A DNA stretch of 64,000 bases from Planctomycetota bacterium (GTDB lineage Bacteria; Planctomycetota; Planctomycetia; Planctomycetales; Planctomycetaceae), in assembly GCA_022600195.1 (NCBI GenBank), contig JAHZKX010000045.1, forward strand, positions 248,001 through 312,000, read 5' to 3'. How positions within the stretch are numbered: position 1 is the first letter of the stretch; each line of letters starts with the position of its first letter. This document shows positions 9,276 through 19,042 of the stretch, in pieces. A program made the translations under genes and the position numbers. The notes under the pieces are model-generated. The model did not search any database and was not told the origin of the DNA. It saw nothing but the letters and a program-made list of their open reading frames with translations.

Positions 9276-10025
9276 TCAATCGTGTTTGCCTGCGTTCTGT
9301 TTGAGGTAGGGTTTCAGGTCGGGAACTTGAGTGGGAATTTCTTCGATTACCAGACGCGCAATTTCGCGTGCACCGTTACTGGTAAAGTGGCTCCGATCAT
9401 CTGGTTTGGGGCTGAAGTAGGCACTCTTCTCATCACCCAGTTTGTTGAACATTGCGACACTTTTCTGATGCAGGTCAATGACCGGTACGTTTTTCTCGCG
9501 ACCCACTTTAAGCATGGCATCTGCATAGGGTCGGAGCGTGGTCCAGATCATGCCGTTTTGAAATCGTCTGCGTGTGACGGGAGTGACCAGGATCGGATTG
9601 ATATTTACTGCGCGGGCTTCATCAATATACTGGCGAAGGTACTGTTGATAATCAGTCGCGGGGTCGGTCGTCCGGTCCCCTTTGCCCGGACAGTCATTGT
9701 GGCCAAACTGAATCAGCAGGTAATTGGCTTTTTCAGCGACGACTTTTTTCCAGCGACCTTCGTTGATAAAACTTTTTGAGCTGCGTCCCGAGGCGGCACG
9801 ATTGAGGATGGTAACATCGGCGTTAAAAAATTCGCCGAACACCTGACCCCATCCAGTCAGGTCAGGACGGTCTTTGGGGCGTTTGTTATAAGTGGCAACC
9901 GTCGAATCGCCGATCAACAAAATCCGAATTTGCGGTTCACTGGCTGAAGTGGGAACCGGGAAGGAAAGCAGGCAGGAGATCAGAATCGTAAACGCGATTC
10001 GTAATTGCATTGGGGAAGATTTCAT
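9276..10025 (-). CDS. Rhamnogalacturonan acetylesterase-like SGNH hydrolase, secreted
   Basis: The 249-residue protein has an N-terminal signal peptide (residues 1-29, ending in TSASE) and the SGNH catalytic set: Ser41 in GDST, Gly80, Asn110 in GHND, and Asp210-x2-His213. The pattern TVATYN and GWGQ fits the rhamnogalacturonan acetylesterase group (CE12-like). It should remove acetyl esters from a plant or algal polysaccharide in the periplasm or outside the cell. The gene is alone and divergent from the CxxCH protein. Confidence 0.88.
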   Translation of the reverse strand: MKSSPMQLRIAFTILISCLLSFPVPTSASEPQIRILLIGDSTVATYNKRPKDRPDLTGWGQVFGEFFNADVTILNRAASGRSSKSFINEGRWKKVVAEKANYLLIQFGHNDCPGKGDRTTDPATDYQQYLRQYIDEARAVNINPILVTPVTRRRFQNGMIWTTLRPYADAMLKVGREKNVPVIDLHQKSVAMFNKLGDEKSAYFSPKPDDRSHFTSNGAREIARLVIEEIPTQVPDLKPYLKQNAGKHD

Positions 10026-10136
10026 GGATCAGCATTCCTATTGGTGGTTAATCGGTCTCACTACATATTTGTGAGAAATGGGTTCGGTTTAGTTGGTTTT
10101 TCAGTTGAAAGAGGTTGAATCTGTTTGAATAGTGTG

Positions 10137-10164
10137 TTGACATCAAAGAAAAAGTGTCTAAAAT
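10137..10164 (+). promoter_or_regulatory. Sigma70-type promoter of the CxxCH protein gene
   Basis: A perfect -35 box TTGACA (10137-10142) and a -10 box TAAAAT (10159-10164) are separated by 16 bases. The predicted start of transcription is near 10171, leaving a leader of about 100 bases before the ATG at 10270. Confidence 0.6.
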
Positions 10165-10269
10165 GGACAAAAGCATCCGATATTAGGTTTGTTCCTACCT
10201 TTTTCAGCAGATAGTAGTATTGTTTAATAGTGCGTTAGTTTCCCGCCTTTGTTTCAGAGTGACATACCC

Positions 10270-11604
10270 ATGCATTCCGATTTTATGAAAGTCGCGAAAA
10301 GCGGCATCCGCCTGGTTGGACTATTTGTTCTCTCCTGTTTGTTTCAGATGCCCGTGGATCTATTTGCGCAAGTCAGTTTTGAAGAAGCGCCGATCAATTA
10401 TAACAAAGCGGAGCCAGAAAATCTGATTACCCGTTTACAAAAAAAGATGAATCAGGGTCAGATCAAGCTGGATTATATACGGGACAAAGGATTCGGTTAT
10501 TTACCTTCGGTGTTAAAGTCTCTTGAGATTCCGGTCTCTTCACAGGTACTGGTTTTTTCCAAAACGAGTTTGCAGGTCAGGCATATCGACCCGCAATCGC
10601 CGCGTGCTTTATATTTTAATGATGATATCTATATCGGGTATGTTCAAGGTGGTGCCGTGCTGGAAGTTTCTGCCAGTGACCCGAAACTGGGAACGGTTTT
10701 TTATACGCTCGATCAATCTCAATCCGCCAAACCGACCTTTGTGCGAAAAACTTTTCAATGCACGCAATGCCATGCATCTTCACTGACGCAGGGAGTACCC
10801 GGTCACATCATGCGGTCTGTGTATCCTAGTCCCGATGGAATGCCCGTGTATCGTGAGGGAACCTATCGCAGCGATCAGTCGAGTCCCTTTGAGGAGCGCT
10901 GGGGTGGCTGGTATGTATCGGGAACGCATGGAAAAATGCGTCATATGGGAAATATGATTTTTCGAAAAGGGGACAGTTCCAATAATCTGAATCGAGAGCG
11001 TGGGGCCAATGCCGTTGATTTGGAGAAGTGGTTTGATACAGAAGCTTACCTCGGACAACATAGCGATATTGTGTCGTTGATGGTTTTGGAGCATCAGTCC
11101 AAGATGCACAATTTGATTTCCCGTGCACAGTTTGAAGGTCGAATTACAGTCAGAGATGCAGAAGTAATGAACAAAATGCTGGAGCGCAAGGCCTCTTTTC
11201 AGAGTGACAGCACCAAACGACGTTTCGAGAGTTCTGCCTATCGATTAGTAGACCACATGCTGTTTGCAGATGAGCTGGTTCTGAAAGATCAGATTGAGGG
11301 GGTAACCAGTTTTCAAACCGATTTTACTCAGTCAGGACCGCGCGACCGTCAGGGGCGCTCCTTACGGGATTTTGATTTGGAACAACGTCTGTTCAAGTAT
11401 CCCTGCAGTTTTTTAATCTACTCTGAGTCATTCGATGCCTTGCCTCGTCCGATCCTGGATGTTGTCTATCGTCGGTTATGGGAAATTCTGTCGGGCAAAG
11501 GTGATCCTAAAAAATATGCGCACCTGAGTGCCGCGGATCGTCGAGCCATTCAGGAAATTCTGCTCGAAACGAAGCCCGGTCTACCTGATTACTGGAAACT
11601 ATAG
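10270..11604 (+). CDS. Secreted protein of unknown function with one CxxCH heme-type motif
   Basis: From the ATG at 10270 the protein has 444 residues and begins with a signal peptide ending near DLFAQ. A single CTQCH motif lies at residues 164-168, the signature for covalent heme attachment, though the rest does not look like a classical cytochrome c domain. Downstream are several His/Met-containing segments (HMGNM, HNL) that might give distal ligands. It may be a periplasmic redox protein or simply use the pair of cysteines structurally. A good sigma70 promoter precedes it; it stands alone. The frame is open to 10249 (TTG), which is a less likely start. Confidence 0.7.
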   Translation: MHSDFMKVAKSGIRLVGLFVLSCLFQMPVDLFAQVSFEEAPINYNKAEPENLITRLQKKMNQGQIKLDYIRDKGFGYLPSVLKSLEIPVSSQVLVFSKTSLQVRHIDPQSPRALYFNDDIYIGYVQGGAVLEVSASDPKLGTVFYTLDQSQSAKPTFVRKTFQCTQCHASSLTQGVPGHIMRSVYPSPDGMPVYREGTYRSDQSSPFEERWGGWYVSGTHGKMRHMGNMIFRKGDSSNNLNRERGANAVDLEKWFDTEAYLGQHSDIVSLMVLEHQSKMHNLISRAQFEGRITVRDAEVMNKMLERKASFQSDSTKRRFESSAYRLVDHMLFADELVLKDQIEGVTSFQTDFTQSGPRDRQGRSLRDFDLEQRLFKYPCSFLIYSESFDALPRPILDVVYRRLWEILSGKGDPKKYAHLSAADRRAIQEILLETKPGLPDYWKL

Positions 11605-11886
11605 TCTTCTCAGTACTTTATAGGCGGTTCCTGATCTCCTGGTTTGCTCTGCCGCCAATCCTTTCTTCTGGAAATCGGGCTTATCGCGCACATCTGCTTT
11701 AATATTGGTTGTTTCAGCGAATTGGCCTGCATAGAATGACGGGAACATTAAGACTGGCTCTGTGCGACATCCCTTCTGCCTGATGTCAATTTTGCGAATG
11801 GTATTCCCGCGCAGGGCTTAACCAGTCTTTCTTTTCGTATCAATCATCATCAGCTACTGAGCTTATACTACGAGGAGCTAACGGGA

Positions 11887-12687
11887 ATGTTGCCCCGACG
11901 CGAAGTGTTTTCACACGTCATCGAAATTAATTATCAGGCCAGACAACGTTTGGGGTGTTGTGTTTACCTTTTATTCAATGATCAGAATGAATGGATGCTG
12001 ATTGATATTGGGTATGAAGATACTGTATCTGAAATTATTGAAATGATCCGCCAGATGGATTTTCCTCTGGCCAATTGCAAATATTTGATTGCGACTCACG
12101 CTGACGTAGACCATATTCAGGGTCTGAGTCGCGCCAAAGAGCTGCTGCCAGCAGCTCAAGTGGTTGCCCATCCGAGTGCTGCCCGGTTGCTCGAAGTAGG
12201 AGATCGTATCAGTACTTATGCAGAAATCAGCGCTCAGGGCATTTCGATCGATATGCCTGCCTGTCAGGTTGATACAGAGGTCAATGAAGGCGATGTGATT
12301 GATCTGGGTGGGGATATCAAGCTGGAAGTCTGGCATACACCGGGTCATACGGATGGGCAATTGGCCTTTCGTTTTGGAGACCTGCTCTTCTCGGGTGACA
12401 ATATTTATCGCGATGGATGCGTGGGACACATCGACGCACATCACGGGTCTGATATTCCAAAATTTATCAAGTCGTTGGAGCGGATTCGCGACTGCGATGC
12501 AAAGTGGCTGCTTCCCAGTCATGGTCCCATTTTTCAGAACAAAAAAGAACTCCTGCAGGCGACCATTGATCGTTTGGATACATATCAGCATATGGCGGAC
12601 TTCGGAACCTGTGCCGTCGATTGGCCTTTGCAGGATGAATGGGACGAAGAGCTTTCGAAGGGGTTTGATCCCGATACCGCTCAATAA
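11887..12687 (+). CDS. Metallo-beta-lactamase-fold hydrolase with variant metal motif
   Basis: The 266-residue protein has the MBL fold with motif His71-Ala-Asp73-Val-Asp75-His76, then His154 in TPGHTDG, Asp171 and His212. In the usual HxHxDH motif the second position is histidine; here it is aspartate. The start at 11887 is supported by a GAGGAG nine bases upstream. The protein resembles glyoxalase II-like and other hydrolytic MBL proteins and is presumably cytosolic. No partner gene is obvious. Confidence 0.85.
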   Translation: MLPRREVFSHVIEINYQARQRLGCCVYLLFNDQNEWMLIDIGYEDTVSEIIEMIRQMDFPLANCKYLIATHADVDHIQGLSRAKELLPAAQVVAHPSAARLLEVGDRISTYAEISAQGISIDMPACQVDTEVNEGDVIDLGGDIKLEVWHTPGHTDGQLAFRFGDLLFSGDNIYRDGCVGHIDAHHGSDIPKFIKSLERIRDCDAKWLLPSHGPIFQNKKELLQATIDRLDTYQHMADFGTCAVDWPLQDEWDEELSKGFDPDTAQ

Positions 12688-13221
12688 GTCTAAAACTCTT
12701 ATGGCTTTATGTCCATTTTTGCATCATCTTAGCCGTGTTCTCTGGTTACTGTGCTGAACAGGCAGTACAAGGTGTCTGTTGAATCGCAATTTTTGTGTCA
12801 TTTTGTGCGAGTTCAGGTTCTCTGATCGCCTATTCCTGCTGCTATAATCCGTAAAATTGCTATCATTATCAGAATCTTTATCACAAACACAAATGTTGCT
12901 GTTGTTGCGACAAGTTCAACCCGATATGACGACGAAAGATACCGATACGCGAGGATCGTAAAAAGTGACATCGGTTTAGAAACAGAAGCAGGCTTTTCAT
13001 TTTTTTTGTACAATCGAGATTGATTCATTGAGTGAAAGTGTGACAATTCAAAGAATCTGATTTGAATGAGACTTCGAATATTCAGGAAGAAAGCTCAAGT
13101 CAGATCAGAATCGATTGTTTCACAGTTTTGAATCAAACAATTTTCGATGAATTATAATGCCGTGTTCACGGACTGAAATTCATCTATTTGATAAAGCCTC
13201 TTCGGGCTATTGGAATCATTA
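12688..13221. other. AT-rich intergenic region upstream of the RND gene
   Basis: No convincing gene is seen. A TATAAT box at 13153-13158 with TTGAAT 19 bases upstream could be the promoter of the exporter gene, but the spacing is long. No hairpin or RNA gene is recognised. Confidence 0.4.
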
Positions 13222-16098
13222 ATGTCTTCGTTCTTTCAAAAGCGCGACCCCTGGGGACATAGTCTCTCGTTATGGGTTTTGGTCGCCATGATCTTCGTAA
13301 CTCCTGTTCTTGTTGGAGTTTTGCGGGATATACGACAAGAAAACAATGTCGAAAACTGGCTCCCGCCTGACGATCCCCAGTCTAAGGTGCTCAGCTGGCA
13401 TCGTGAAAGTTTTGGAATTGAAGATCGAGTACTCCTTTCCTGGGAGGGGAGTTCGCTGACAGACCCGCGGTCAGAACGTCTGAAAACGCTTCTACTGGGA
13501 ACAGCTGACGAAAAAAACATTCGTCGTGGAGGCTCACCTTACATTGCAGACGTTGTGACACCGCAAGATGCCATACAGAAAATGGTTGAGAACAAAGTTG
13601 AGCCAGAGGAAGCCCAACAGCGATTGAAAGGCGTGTTGCTCGGTACGGGGATGCTCAAGGTCCGGTTAACTGAAGCCGGCAGGAAGAGGCAGGAGCAAAC
13701 AACCCAGGAGCTGATCGAGAAAGCGAAAAGTGAGTTAGGTTTAGTTCTTACCGTAAAGCCCGCTTTCAAAGAGTGGGTCGAGATGATTGATGAATCTAAG
13801 GAAGAGATCATCAACGAAGCTCCTGAGAATCAGGATGAAGATCAGGTAGATTATCAATCTCTGGTGGCTGCGATTCCAGCCCATGATTTTCAGCTAACCT
13901 GGCCGCGCATGCAGCCTGATGCTGAACTGACCAATCAGTTAAAAAAACTGGCACTTTCACTGACACGTCCCGGGATTTTAAAGTTATCATCTACCGACAA
14001 AACGAAAGAAAATGCCGATTCTGCGAAAACACAACCTGCTCTCGTTGAAGATTGTTTTTTTGCCGTTGGGACTCCCATAGCAATTGCAATTGAGTTATCA
14101 GGCACAGGCGATGCAGATCATGCCGCCGCAATTAATGCTATCGTTATTGCGGCAGACAAATCTGGTATTCCTGAAGCGGGTCTTCATCTGGGAGGCAGGC
14201 CCGTTGCTGGAGCTGCCTTAAATAAGATGGTTAAAAAATCATCTTGGAATACAGCGCATCCCGTTTGGCAATTTCACAAACGGTCTGTGACTCTGTTTTC
14301 AGGATTAATCGGAATTCTGCTTGCCTTTTTAATGTTACGGAGCCTCAGGCTTTCCTGTCTGGTATTGTTAGTTTCTTACTACACCACGTTTGTAGCCGTC
14401 TCCATTGTTCCTCTGACAGGGGGAACAATGAATATGGTTCTGGTGGTCATGCCGACGTTATTAACTGTGCTGACGCTTTCCGGTTCGATCCATGTCGCTA
14501 ATTACTGGAAACATGCTGCTCATGTGGATATGAAAACCGCTGTGACACAAGCTGTTGAAATGGCGCGGGCGCCCTGCATGATGGCCAGCCTGACAACCGC
14601 CATTGGTCTGGCATCCTTAATGACGAGTCCTTTATCCCCGGTACGTGATTTCGGTCTGTATTCTTCGATTGGTTGTCTCATCTCGCTGTTGATGGTCCTG
14701 ATCGGTTTACCATCGTTATTACAATTATGGCCTGCCAAACCGCCCAAGGCATCTGAGATCGATACCAAGCACTGGCAGAGGTTCGGGCGCATTCTGTCTC
14801 GGCACCAAATCCTGGTTTCCATGAGTTGTCTTTTGATCTTTGTCGTCTCCTGTTATGGCTTCAAATGGTTTAAGACTGAAACCAAGGTCATTAAGTATTT
14901 TCCAGATTCTTCACGCGTGATTCAGGACTATTCGTTTCTGGAACAAAACCTTTCGGGGATCACACCGGTAGATACTGTGATTTGCTTTGATGAAAATGCC
15001 CAGAAAAATTTAAAATTTTTAGATCGTATTGAGGTGGTCCGCAAGATCCAGCATAAAATCGCGGAGCACCCGGAAATCAGTGGTTCTATTTCACTGGCTG
15101 ATTTTAGTCCAGTTACAGAACCGCCTAAAAAAGAGGCGCGTACTTTACAAAAACTGGCCTATAACAGACGAGCCCTTCTCACGCAAAAAAGAATTCAGAA
15201 AAGCCTGGGAGATGGGACTGCAAAATCGTTTTTGTATATTGCTGAAGAGCCCGTTGAACTGGAGCAGGAAACAGCAAACGGTCCCAGATCTGTTGAGTTA
15301 AAAAAGGGAGACGAGCTTTGGCGAATTACTTCTCAAGTCGCCATTATGTCCGACCTGAATTATGGGGAGCTTACACGGGACTTAAACCAGGTCACTCAGT
15401 CTGTTCTACGTGATCATGCAGGAACGACACATCTGGTGACGGGGACCATTCCTTTGTTCCTGCGAACTCAAGAGGCGGTTCTGGAAAGTCTGATTCGAAG
15501 TTTCGGATTAGCTTTTGTTGTGATTGCTCTTGTAATGATGGTCCTGTTACGAAGCCCTCTGGCCGGTTTGATTACGATGTTGCCGAATTTGATGCCGATC
15601 GGTGTTGTTTTTGGGCTGTTGTGCTGGATGAATATATCGATTGATATCGGGACAATGATCACCGCTTCAGTGGCTTTGGGTATTGCCGTTGATGGTACTC
15701 TGCATCTACTGACCTGGTTTAAGATCGGCATTCAAGAAGGCAAAACCAAAAGTGAAGCTGTTGCTGCAGCACTGGGGCATTGTGGCCCGGCAATGTGGCA
15801 AACCAGCGCTGCAGTCGGAATCAGCCTGGCCATGCTATTTCCCGCAGATCTACTGCTAGTAAGCCGCTTTGGAATTTTGATGAGTGCGTTGATCGCTGCG
15901 GCCTTGTTAGCGGATATCATCTTTTTGCCCGCACTTTTGGCAGGTCCCCTGGGCTCTTTGATTGAATCGTCATTAAATAAAGAAAAAAAAGAGACGGTGC
16001 CAGAGGATGTTCCGCTGTTGCAGGAAGGGAAAGCGACGAAACCGCATCTTCCTCAAGCCATTAAGCGGGTGCAATCTGAAAAGACACTCGAATCTTAA
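13222..16098 (+). CDS. RND/MMPL family transporter
   Basis: This 958-residue inner-membrane protein starts at the ATG at 13222 (frame open to a TTG at 13210). It has one N-terminal membrane segment, a large periplasmic loop (about residues 40-360), a block of membrane helices, a second periplasmic loop and a second helix block, the duplicated layout of RND/MMPL exporters. Such proteins move lipids or hydrophobic molecules using the proton gradient. No membrane-fusion protein or outer-membrane channel gene is adjacent, so a lipid-transport role (as in HpnN or MmpL) is as likely as drug efflux. It converges with the esterase six bases downstream. Confidence 0.88.
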   Translation: MSSFFQKRDPWGHSLSLWVLVAMIFVTPVLVGVLRDIRQENNVENWLPPDDPQSKVLSWHRESFGIEDRVLLSWEGSSLTDPRSERLKTLLLGTADEKNIRRGGSPYIADVVTPQDAIQKMVENKVEPEEAQQRLKGVLLGTGMLKVRLTEAGRKRQEQTTQELIEKAKSELGLVLTVKPAFKEWVEMIDESKEEIINEAPENQDEDQVDYQSLVAAIPAHDFQLTWPRMQPDAELTNQLKKLALSLTRPGILKLSSTDKTKENADSAKTQPALVEDCFFAVGTPIAIAIELSGTGDADHAAAINAIVIAADKSGIPEAGLHLGGRPVAGAALNKMVKKSSWNTAHPVWQFHKRSVTLFSGLIGILLAFLMLRSLRLSCLVLLVSYYTTFVAVSIVPLTGGTMNMVLVVMPTLLTVLTLSGSIHVANYWKHAAHVDMKTAVTQAVEMARAPCMMASLTTAIGLASLMTSPLSPVRDFGLYSSIGCLISLLMVLIGLPSLLQLWPAKPPKASEIDTKHWQRFGRILSRHQILVSMSCLLIFVVSCYGFKWFKTETKVIKYFPDSSRVIQDYSFLEQNLSGITPVDTVICFDENAQKNLKFLDRIEVVRKIQHKIAEHPEISGSISLADFSPVTEPPKKEARTLQKLAYNRRALLTQKRIQKSLGDGTAKSFLYIAEEPVELEQETANGPRSVELKKGDELWRITSQVAIMSDLNYGELTRDLNQVTQSVLRDHAGTTHLVTGTIPLFLRTQEAVLESLIRSFGLAFVVIALVMMVLLRSPLAGLITMLPNLMPIGVVFGLLCWMNISIDIGTMITASVALGIAVDGTLHLLTWFKIGIQEGKTKSEAVAAALGHCGPAMWQTSAAVGISLAMLFPADLLLVSRFGILMSALIAAALLADIIFLPALLAGPLGSLIESSLNKEKKETVPEDVPLLQEGKATKPHLPQAIKRVQSEKTLES

Positions 16099-16104
16099 TA
16101 GTGA

Positions 16105-17028
16105 TTATCGAGCTCGCGCTGGGTCTCTGATGCTTTTGAGAAACTGAAAGATTTCCTGTGTGGGAATGTCGTCTTGAGCACCAATTTCACGATTGATTGT
16201 GAGATGTGTTTTCCCTCTCGCGGAAACGACTTTTGCAGAGACGCGATTTGCTTTCAGTTTTTTTCCCAGACTTTCCGACTGTCGCCGTGAGTCGGCTCGG
16301 CTTGCGACATGCAGGATGAGAAAGGGCGGAATCGATCGATTCGCACGGACATAGGTTAGTGGAGAGGCAGCCTTCCATGTTTTCTCATCCGTTCCAAAAA
16401 CCGTCGTATAGATCTTTTTAGCAGTTGGGCCAGCGGTCTGGATTCGTTCGGTGATATCATAGCCGGCCCCATCCAGTAAAATGGTTCCTTTAATGGCTTT
16501 CAGAGAGAGGGATTCCGCTTTGAGATAAACCGGGTTCGTAGAAACCAATGCCACCAGGTGGGCTCCTGCGGAATGTCCCATGAGGAATATTTCGTTCGGA
16601 TTACCTCCATATTCTTTTGCGTGCTCCCGAATCCAATAGATGGCCTGTGCAATATCATGTGCCTGCTGATCATAATTAGCCTGGGGATGGAGACGGTAAT
16701 TAATGCTGGCTAATAAATAGCCGTGCTGTGTAAAAGCTTGAGGTTTGTTATTCACTCCCCGTTTATCGCCGATTTTCCAGGCTCCGCCATGAACCCAGAT
16801 CACGATCGGATGCTGCTTGCCGGAGACGGGAGTGTAAAGATCCAGGCTCTTGAAATGTTTTCCCAATTTGATGGTCTTGTCATAAGGGAGATTCTTGAAT
16901 GTTTTGAATTTTTCCGCAGTAGTCTGGTCTTCAGATCGTGCAGCCTGGCAGGGTAAAGCTAAAAGGATGCCTGCTAATACGAATATCATTTTCCAGGAAT
17001 GTAATTGGAAAACAGAGTGATATGTCAC
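16105..17028 (-). CDS. Secreted alpha/beta hydrolase (BD-FAE/carboxylesterase-like)
   Basis: The 307-residue protein has a signal peptide (hydrophobic residues 13-29), the oxyanion motif HGGAW at residues 80-84, and the nucleophile elbow GHSAG with Ser153; a late His (GKTHLTIN) can complete the triad. This is the hormone-sensitive-lipase/BD-FAE layout of planctomycete esterases that act on acylated sugars or other esters. Its ATG overlaps the rsmD stop codon by four bases, so the two are translated together although their functions look unrelated. Confidence 0.85.
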   Translation of the reverse strand: MTYHSVFQLHSWKMIFVLAGILLALPCQAARSEDQTTAEKFKTFKNLPYDKTIKLGKHFKSLDLYTPVSGKQHPIVIWVHGGAWKIGDKRGVNNKPQAFTQHGYLLASINYRLHPQANYDQQAHDIAQAIYWIREHAKEYGGNPNEIFLMGHSAGAHLVALVSTNPVYLKAESLSLKAIKGTILLDGAGYDITERIQTAGPTAKKIYTTVFGTDEKTWKAASPLTYVRANRSIPPFLILHVASRADSRRQSESLGKKLKANRVSAKVVSARGKTHLTINREIGAQDDIPTQEIFQFLKSIRDPARAR

Positions 17029-17615
17029 GATTTCTGGCCTGCTTGTTTTTTCATGAAGTGAATGTCCATACTCGATTTTTGCAGCAGGTCATATTTCTCC
17101 CAGACAGACGGACATTCAAACTCAGCATCGCGGGGTGCTCTCAGAATCAGGTGACAATCATCAGAGGAGACAGTCTCCCGTGCCAGTCGCTCCAGTGATT
17201 CATATAATCTGGAACCAGGCTTGAGGTCATCGAGCATTTTGTAGGGTGGATCAAAGAAGACGAGATCAAAGGGGACAAATTCCGGAACATTTTTGGGGCG
17301 GAATGAGGAGAGCAGGGCATTAGTCTTCCAGCAGAGCGTCTCATTTTCCGCTCCAATACTCTCTACGTTACGTTTGAGCAGTTCGTGAGCTTTGCGATCC
17401 TGTTCCATGAAAACGACACTGCTGGCCCCCCTGCTAAGTGCTTCCAGACCCAGTGATCCAGTGCCGGCATAAATGTCGGCTACACGCTTTTCCTGAACGG
17501 TTTCCCCTAACCACTCGAATAGAACTTCTTTTACAAAGTCAGTAATGGGGCGTGTTGTCTGTCCAGGATTGACGTGTAATTTTCGACGACGATATTTACC
17601 TGCAATAATACGCAC
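17025..17615 (-). CDS. rsmD: 16S rRNA (guanine966-N2)-methyltransferase
   Basis: The 196-residue protein fits RsmD: N-terminal MRIIAGKYRRRKL, the SAM-binding loop IYAGTGSLGLEALSRGA (48-64) and the catalytic DPPY at residues 122-125. It methylates G966 of 16S rRNA during 30S assembly. It is the upstream partner of the esterase with a four-base overlap. Confidence 0.93.
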   Translation of the reverse strand: MRIIAGKYRRRKLHVNPGQTTRPITDFVKEVLFEWLGETVQEKRVADIYAGTGSLGLEALSRGASSVVFMEQDRKAHELLKRNVESIGAENETLCWKTNALLSSFRPKNVPEFVPFDLVFFDPPYKMLDDLKPGSRLYESLERLARETVSSDDCHLILRAPRDAEFECPSVWEKYDLLQKSSMDIHFMKKQAGQKS

Positions 17616-17718
17616 TGAGTTGTCGTTTCAAAAAAACAGGTGTGAATCAGAACTTCACACAGATAGTGAATTTACTATAAATCCGGATTGTATAAAGACT
17701 TGATAGTAATGAGAAGCA

Positions 17719-18300
17719 TTACTCACTCTCTGCTTCCTCTTTTGCAACGCGTTCCCAGTGTTTTTTGATAATATCAGCAGCTTCCTCTGCAATGGAGTGA
17801 TATTCTTTTTTGTCTTTGGGTTTGGAAGCAGGAGGTTTTGAAGAGGGGGCAACCGCCTCAGCTTGTGATGCAGAAATAATCGTGGTATCGCCTGGTGAGG
17901 GGTCCGATTCATTGATTTCTTCCGAGAGCCAGCTGGAAATGGCATCATCGGAGAGATCGTCGGTTGAGTCTCCTGTATGGGTATAATTGCTCGGTTTTTC
18001 GATATTTTTTTTCGCTCCCACAAGCTCAAAGACCATCGGACCGACTCGTAGCTGGTCTCCTGAATGGAGCTGCGTTTCTTCCTGGATTGGAATATCATTC
18101 ACACAGGTTCCATTGCGGCTCTTTAAATCAACTACATAGAGCTCGCCCTCACGGGGCACTAATTCGCAGTGCATTCGACTGACGTCAGAATCTGCTACAC
18201 GAATGTCACACTCCAGTTCACGACCGATTGTGATGGTCCTTTCAGGAAGCTTTAAAGTCTTTCCCTTATACTTTCCCGTTTTGATAATGAACTTTGGCAT
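17719..18300 (-). CDS. FHA-domain protein
   Basis: The 193-residue protein starts at the ATG at 18300, behind a GAGGG ribosome site. An FHA domain fills residues 1-95, with the conserved Gly26-Arg27, Ser41-Arg42-x-His44 and Asn63-Gly64, so it should bind phosphothreonine peptides. The rest is acidic, low-complexity and ends in a charged helix (residues 160-193), a possible interaction tail. Upstream in the same direction lies a response regulator, and Ser/Thr kinases such as the one at 41815 could supply the phosphorylated partner. Confidence 0.88.
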   Translation of the reverse strand: MPKFIIKTGKYKGKTLKLPERTITIGRELECDIRVADSDVSRMHCELVPREGELYVVDLKSRNGTCVNDIPIQEETQLHSGDQLRVGPMVFELVGAKKNIEKPSNYTHTGDSTDDLSDDAISSWLSEEINESDPSPGDTTIISASQAEAVAPSSKPPASKPKDKKEYHSIAEEAADIIKKHWERVAKEEAESE

Positions 18301-18478
18301 GTTGGCCCTCAAAACTAATTAGAAATTCAGGCTTGTTGAACCTGATTGTCATTGACTCAATGTTTTGATCTTTCAAAGATCAAGTTGGCGGTATTGCTTT
18401 TTAAGGTTTCATTAGTGAGTGATTGACGGTTTGAAACAGATGCGTTTTCTGTTCAAATTCAAACCGGGATTTCTTTCC

Positions 18479-19042
18479 TTAATCATGCAGGGGAACTACG
18501 AGTGGTTCTTTACATGTAGGGCAAGTCATTGTGCGTCCTCGATGTTTTGTACGAACTTTCAATTTTTTACCACAAGGACAGAAAAAATAAACTCGTTCTT
18601 CGGCGGTTTCTTTCGAAGGGGGAAGATGTTCCTGCTCCCAAAGATCATTGGAAATTTCTTTGATCAATTCGAGTAATTCTACAGGATCAAATGGTTTTAA
18701 GAGATAACCATCTGCACCAACGCGCGATGCTAGTTGACGCGATTCGGGAGAATCAATAGCAGTGACAATCAGAATGGGGATATGGCTTTCCTTCTGTTTC
18801 ATTCGCTCACAGATTTCAAATCCGCTTTCTTGAGGCATGATTAAATCCAGAATCACAAAATCAGGTTTGTGCATGGTAAATGCAGAATGCGCTTGCCCTC
18901 CATCTTTTGCGACTGTGACACGATAGGAATTTTCTTCAAGTAATTTTTTCATGAACAAGGCGGTATCTTCTTCGTCTTCCACAACCAGAATGTGGTTGAC
19001 AATCGAAGCTGTCATATCCAAACGTATTTCACGTGTAGCCAT
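18479..19042 (-). CDS. Response regulator with C-terminal zinc ribbon
   Basis: The 187-residue protein starts at the ATG at 19042, behind a GGGAG eight bases upstream. Residues 17-135 form a CheY-like receiver with acidic residues Glu22-Asp23, phosphorylation site Asp66 and Lys116. The C-terminus (residues 153-182) holds four cysteines, Cys155, Cys157, Cys174 and Cys177, forming a small zinc ribbon rather than a known DNA-binding domain. No histidine kinase is nearby. It precedes the FHA gene by about 180 bases. Confidence 0.88.
   Translation of the reverse strand: MATREIRLDMTASIVNHILVVEDEEDTALFMKKLLEENSYRVTVAKDGGQAHSAFTMHKPDFVILDLIMPQESGFEICERMKQKESHIPILIVTAIDSPESRQLASRVGADGYLLKPFDPVELLELIKEISNDLWEQEHLPPSKETAEERVYFFCPCGKKLKVRTKHRGRTMTCPTCKEPLVVPLHD

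Noticed and set aside
9267-9779. A 170-codon frame opposite the SGNH hydrolase
   Set aside because: The opposite strand encodes a complete SGNH hydrolase with signal peptide and catalytic residues; this frame shows no family features.
11971-12684. A 237-codon antisense frame over the MBL gene
   Set aside because: It lies opposite a well-supported MBL gene with full motifs, has no recognisable domain, and is explained by codon use of the real gene.
12813-13046. A 77-codon minus-strand frame with a hydrophobic middle
   Set aside because: No ribosome site and no conserved features; the region is AT-rich promoter DNA.
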